A stretch of DNA of 64,000 bases from Diphasiastrum complanatum. Its lineage: Eukaryota > Streptophyta > Lycopodiopsida > Lycopodiales > Lycopodiaceae. The notes under the pieces are model-generated. The model had not been told where the DNA came from. It saw only the letters and a program-made list of their open reading frames with translations, and ran no database searches. Positions 1 to 64,000 of this stretch are shown here, one piece after another; within the stretch, counting starts at the first letter, position 1; each line of letters opens with the position of its first letter. The position numbers were made by a program, and so were the translations under genes. The DNA lies in NCBI GenBank assembly GCA_029204225.1, contig CM055096.1, forward strand, positions 36,655,089-36,719,088, written 5' to 3'.

Positions 1-1325
1 CTTGCAGTATTAGCACTGCACTTGTACAGCAGGTGGTTGATCAGGAGCAATCATGTGGGCTTTGATAGCTTCTTGGTCACACTGAAAATACAGTAACAAA
101 GTAGTTGGCCCTGATGCTTCCTCGAGTCTTCATCCTCTACTTGACAAATTTCAGCCTTTTCCCACCATTCTCTCATACCATTTATTTCTGATCAGCATTG
201 GCCTGCAGTCTTCCTTCTCCATTTACCCAGTCAGCATCTTAACTCCTGTGAATATTTTTATCCACAACTTTATTCAATCAAATATCACTATGATATTTGC
301 ATACTGCTTACTACCCTTCACCCTCGACAGCCAATGTCTTTTTTTGTGTGCAGAATTTTGAGCTGCCGCCATAGAAGTCCTTTTGAGAACATGACATTTA
401 CACTTGCATATTGTAGGGCATCCATAGATTGTAGGGCATCCATAGACACCATCTCTGATCTCATGCACATCCTGATTATTGTGGCACATGCTGACAATAT
501 CATCAACTTCTGAACTGTATAAGAAAGACAGATATGGTAGCGCTTGCACCTTATGTCTCCCTCTAGAATTTCTCTTCTGGATATTTTTCATGGGTTTTAT
601 ACAATGGTTGCAGTCCAACATCACCATAGTTATGGACACAATTTTAATGCTGCCAACTCTATACTATTCAGAGCAGACCCAGATCGCTTTATTTCTTTAT
701 CAATTAAATTAACCTTTTGACTTCTAGGACATTGAAAACAGACAAAATTGGGGTTGTATTTAGAGTCCTCAGAAACCCATTCCCCAAAGTGAGTAGTAAA
801 GTTTCAGAATGCTAGATATCTAGTGAGCTTTACTATTAAAATTTCAATCTATGGGAACAAGCCCTCAAATGAGTTTTGACAATGACTCCACTTCATTTCA
901 TTTTATCAGTACTTTCCCCAAGAATCTCTAGTGATTTACTAGTTTATTTGATGCCAAGTCTAGTGAACTTATGCTTTAAAATAAAAAAATTCGATCTGAG
1001 ACTTTTGGAATAGATGCTTATTTGCTCCAATATTGAGCTATGGCATGTTAATAGACATTAATCACATCTAAGACACCTTCACTGATGCCAAGCATTGTTA
1101 ACATACATCAGTATGAAATACTACTATGAATATTGTTCAAGTAAACTGCAAATTCAGTGTTCTCAACTTAGCATTCAAATCATAAGTTCTTAGAATTGTG
1201 CTCAAAATTAAAGATAAAAAGTTTGGTTCCATTCTGTTGGTTTGAGTCTCTTTGTTCTCATGGCAGAATTGTGCTAAATACAAAAAATTATGGCACACTG
1301 ACAAGGCCAAAGGGATGAAACTCAC
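1..1325. other. Intron 15 (part)
   Basis: AT-rich sequence without a recognisable exon, gene or transposon. A short imperfect tandem copy, GTAGGGCATCCATAGA, lies near 415-448. I looked for the next PEPC block on the minus strand and did not find it. Confidence 0.5.
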
Positions 1326-63128
<61,803 letters not shown>

Positions 63129-64000
63129 CTACAAAAACAGCACAAAATTCCAGAATTATGTGCAACCACAATATGCTAAAGCATGTCAAAATTATCAACT
63201 AAAACACCCCAAAAAATGCCAGAGATGGTCTCAGAAGATTCACTAAAAAGTATAAGCAGAAGTGCACAATCATCACAAAGAGAACCATATACCCCAGAAG
63301 TCAAAATTTCAAACTTAACTATGGGTAATAGCACTTAAAAATTGTGGCATAGGCTTTCTCAGCTTTTTAATTTTTAAAAAACACTATGTTTTCAACTCAC
63401 AATGGACAATCAGCAGACCCAGTCAACTATCGATCAATGTGAACAAGACAAATCCACAAAACTCAATGATCATGCTTTTATACTATCTTCATTGTATTGT
63501 TTCTTACTATCTTTTCTGTCACCACGTCTCCTCTAATGGGTATACTCTATAAATAAACGGTTTTGCATCTCATGATGGTATGAACTATGCATGATTTGTA
63601 AATCTTCTTCCACTTTCAAGGCACACACTGAATGATTACCCTATCATTGATTGTTATGAGAAAAATAAGCACATAATAAAGAGAGAGAGAGAGAAAAACA
63701 AGGCTTGGTTAATCTATCGAGCTCACTAGTGTCTTGCATAATGATAATATTGATAGTTCATTTACTGCTAATCTGCATTTCTGTGCATCAACTATCTTCA
63801 GAGGCCCCTTCATCATGGCCGAAATGAAGGTAGCACCAGTGAATATTGATGTCATAAAGAATCAAACTCAACAATACCCACAAATTACATAATTTTATTT
63901 CACTAAGAACTAGGAGTCGTACGATTATCGGTCTCGACCCATCCATAGAGACATGTGTGAACCCATCACATGAACAGATAGAGATATACATGCATAGCTG
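63129..64000. other. Upstream intron of the fusion gene
   Basis: AT-rich with a (GA)n run near 63680-63696. The next upstream exon must end in phase 2; I found no convincing one. An open stretch at 63788-63991 (-) lacks a suitable donor. Confidence 0.4.

Noticed and set aside
274-639. 121-residue minus-strand ORF.
   Set aside because: No PEPC or other motif and a low-complexity repeat (YGCPTIYGCPTIC) from a small tandem duplication; probably chance in an intron.
63788-63991. Possible exon upstream of exon 1.
   Set aside because: No donor in the required phase and no homology that I can recognise.

Overview
The window is nuclear DNA from a land plant with a large, transposon-filled genome, probably a fern, gymnosperm or other lineage with long introns. 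The evidence is GT-AG and GC-AG introns of up to about 22 kb, several Ty3/gypsy chromoviruses with initiator-Met-tRNA primer sites, a copia-like element, LINEs and a plant-type hAT transposon. There are no operons and no bacterial or viral replicon. The species cannot be named from the sequence.

Only one host gene can be supported, and it runs through almost the whole window on the minus strand (about 63.13 kb down to 1.33 kb, open at both ends). Fifteen exons, about 1.8 kb of coding sequence, join with matching splice phases. The product starts with an unidentified N-terminal segment (63.1-62.6 kb), continues into an ACT-type ligand-binding domain (62.7-58.4 kb) and then into a phosphoenolpyruvate carboxylase (PEPC) domain (58.4-1.3 kb). 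The PEPC part has the HPTE, W-x-[12 protein letters not shown] and EPYR motifs. It reads like a bacterial PEPC and differs from both PEPC families I know in plants. The catalytic C-terminal half lies beyond base 1. An ACT-PEPC fusion is not an architecture I know, and it is the main finding.

The introns hold the other features. Intron 14 (15.8 to 1.8 kb) contains an LTR fragment (G), a LINE, and a copia-like LTR element (B) with a chromovirus (A) nested in it. Intron 8 (40.2 to 18.3 kb) contains LINE pieces, a 458-bp inverted-repeat element carrying an exon-like fragment, a LINE split by chromovirus C (whose 3' LTR is in turn split by chromovirus D), and chromovirus remnant E. Intron 7 holds Ty3 remnant F. 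Intron 3 (58.4 to 47.2 kb) holds a Ty3 fragment, a copia gag remnant and a 6.2-kb hAT element with perfect 8-bp target duplications. Intron 2 holds a small element with a gamma-carbonic-anhydrase fragment and a Ty3 fragment.

Elements A, C, D, the hAT element and the 458-bp element have exact target-site duplications, so their order of insertion can be read. All retroelement reading frames are broken. The host exons keep open frames, consensus splice sites and compatible phases, so the host gene looks functional.
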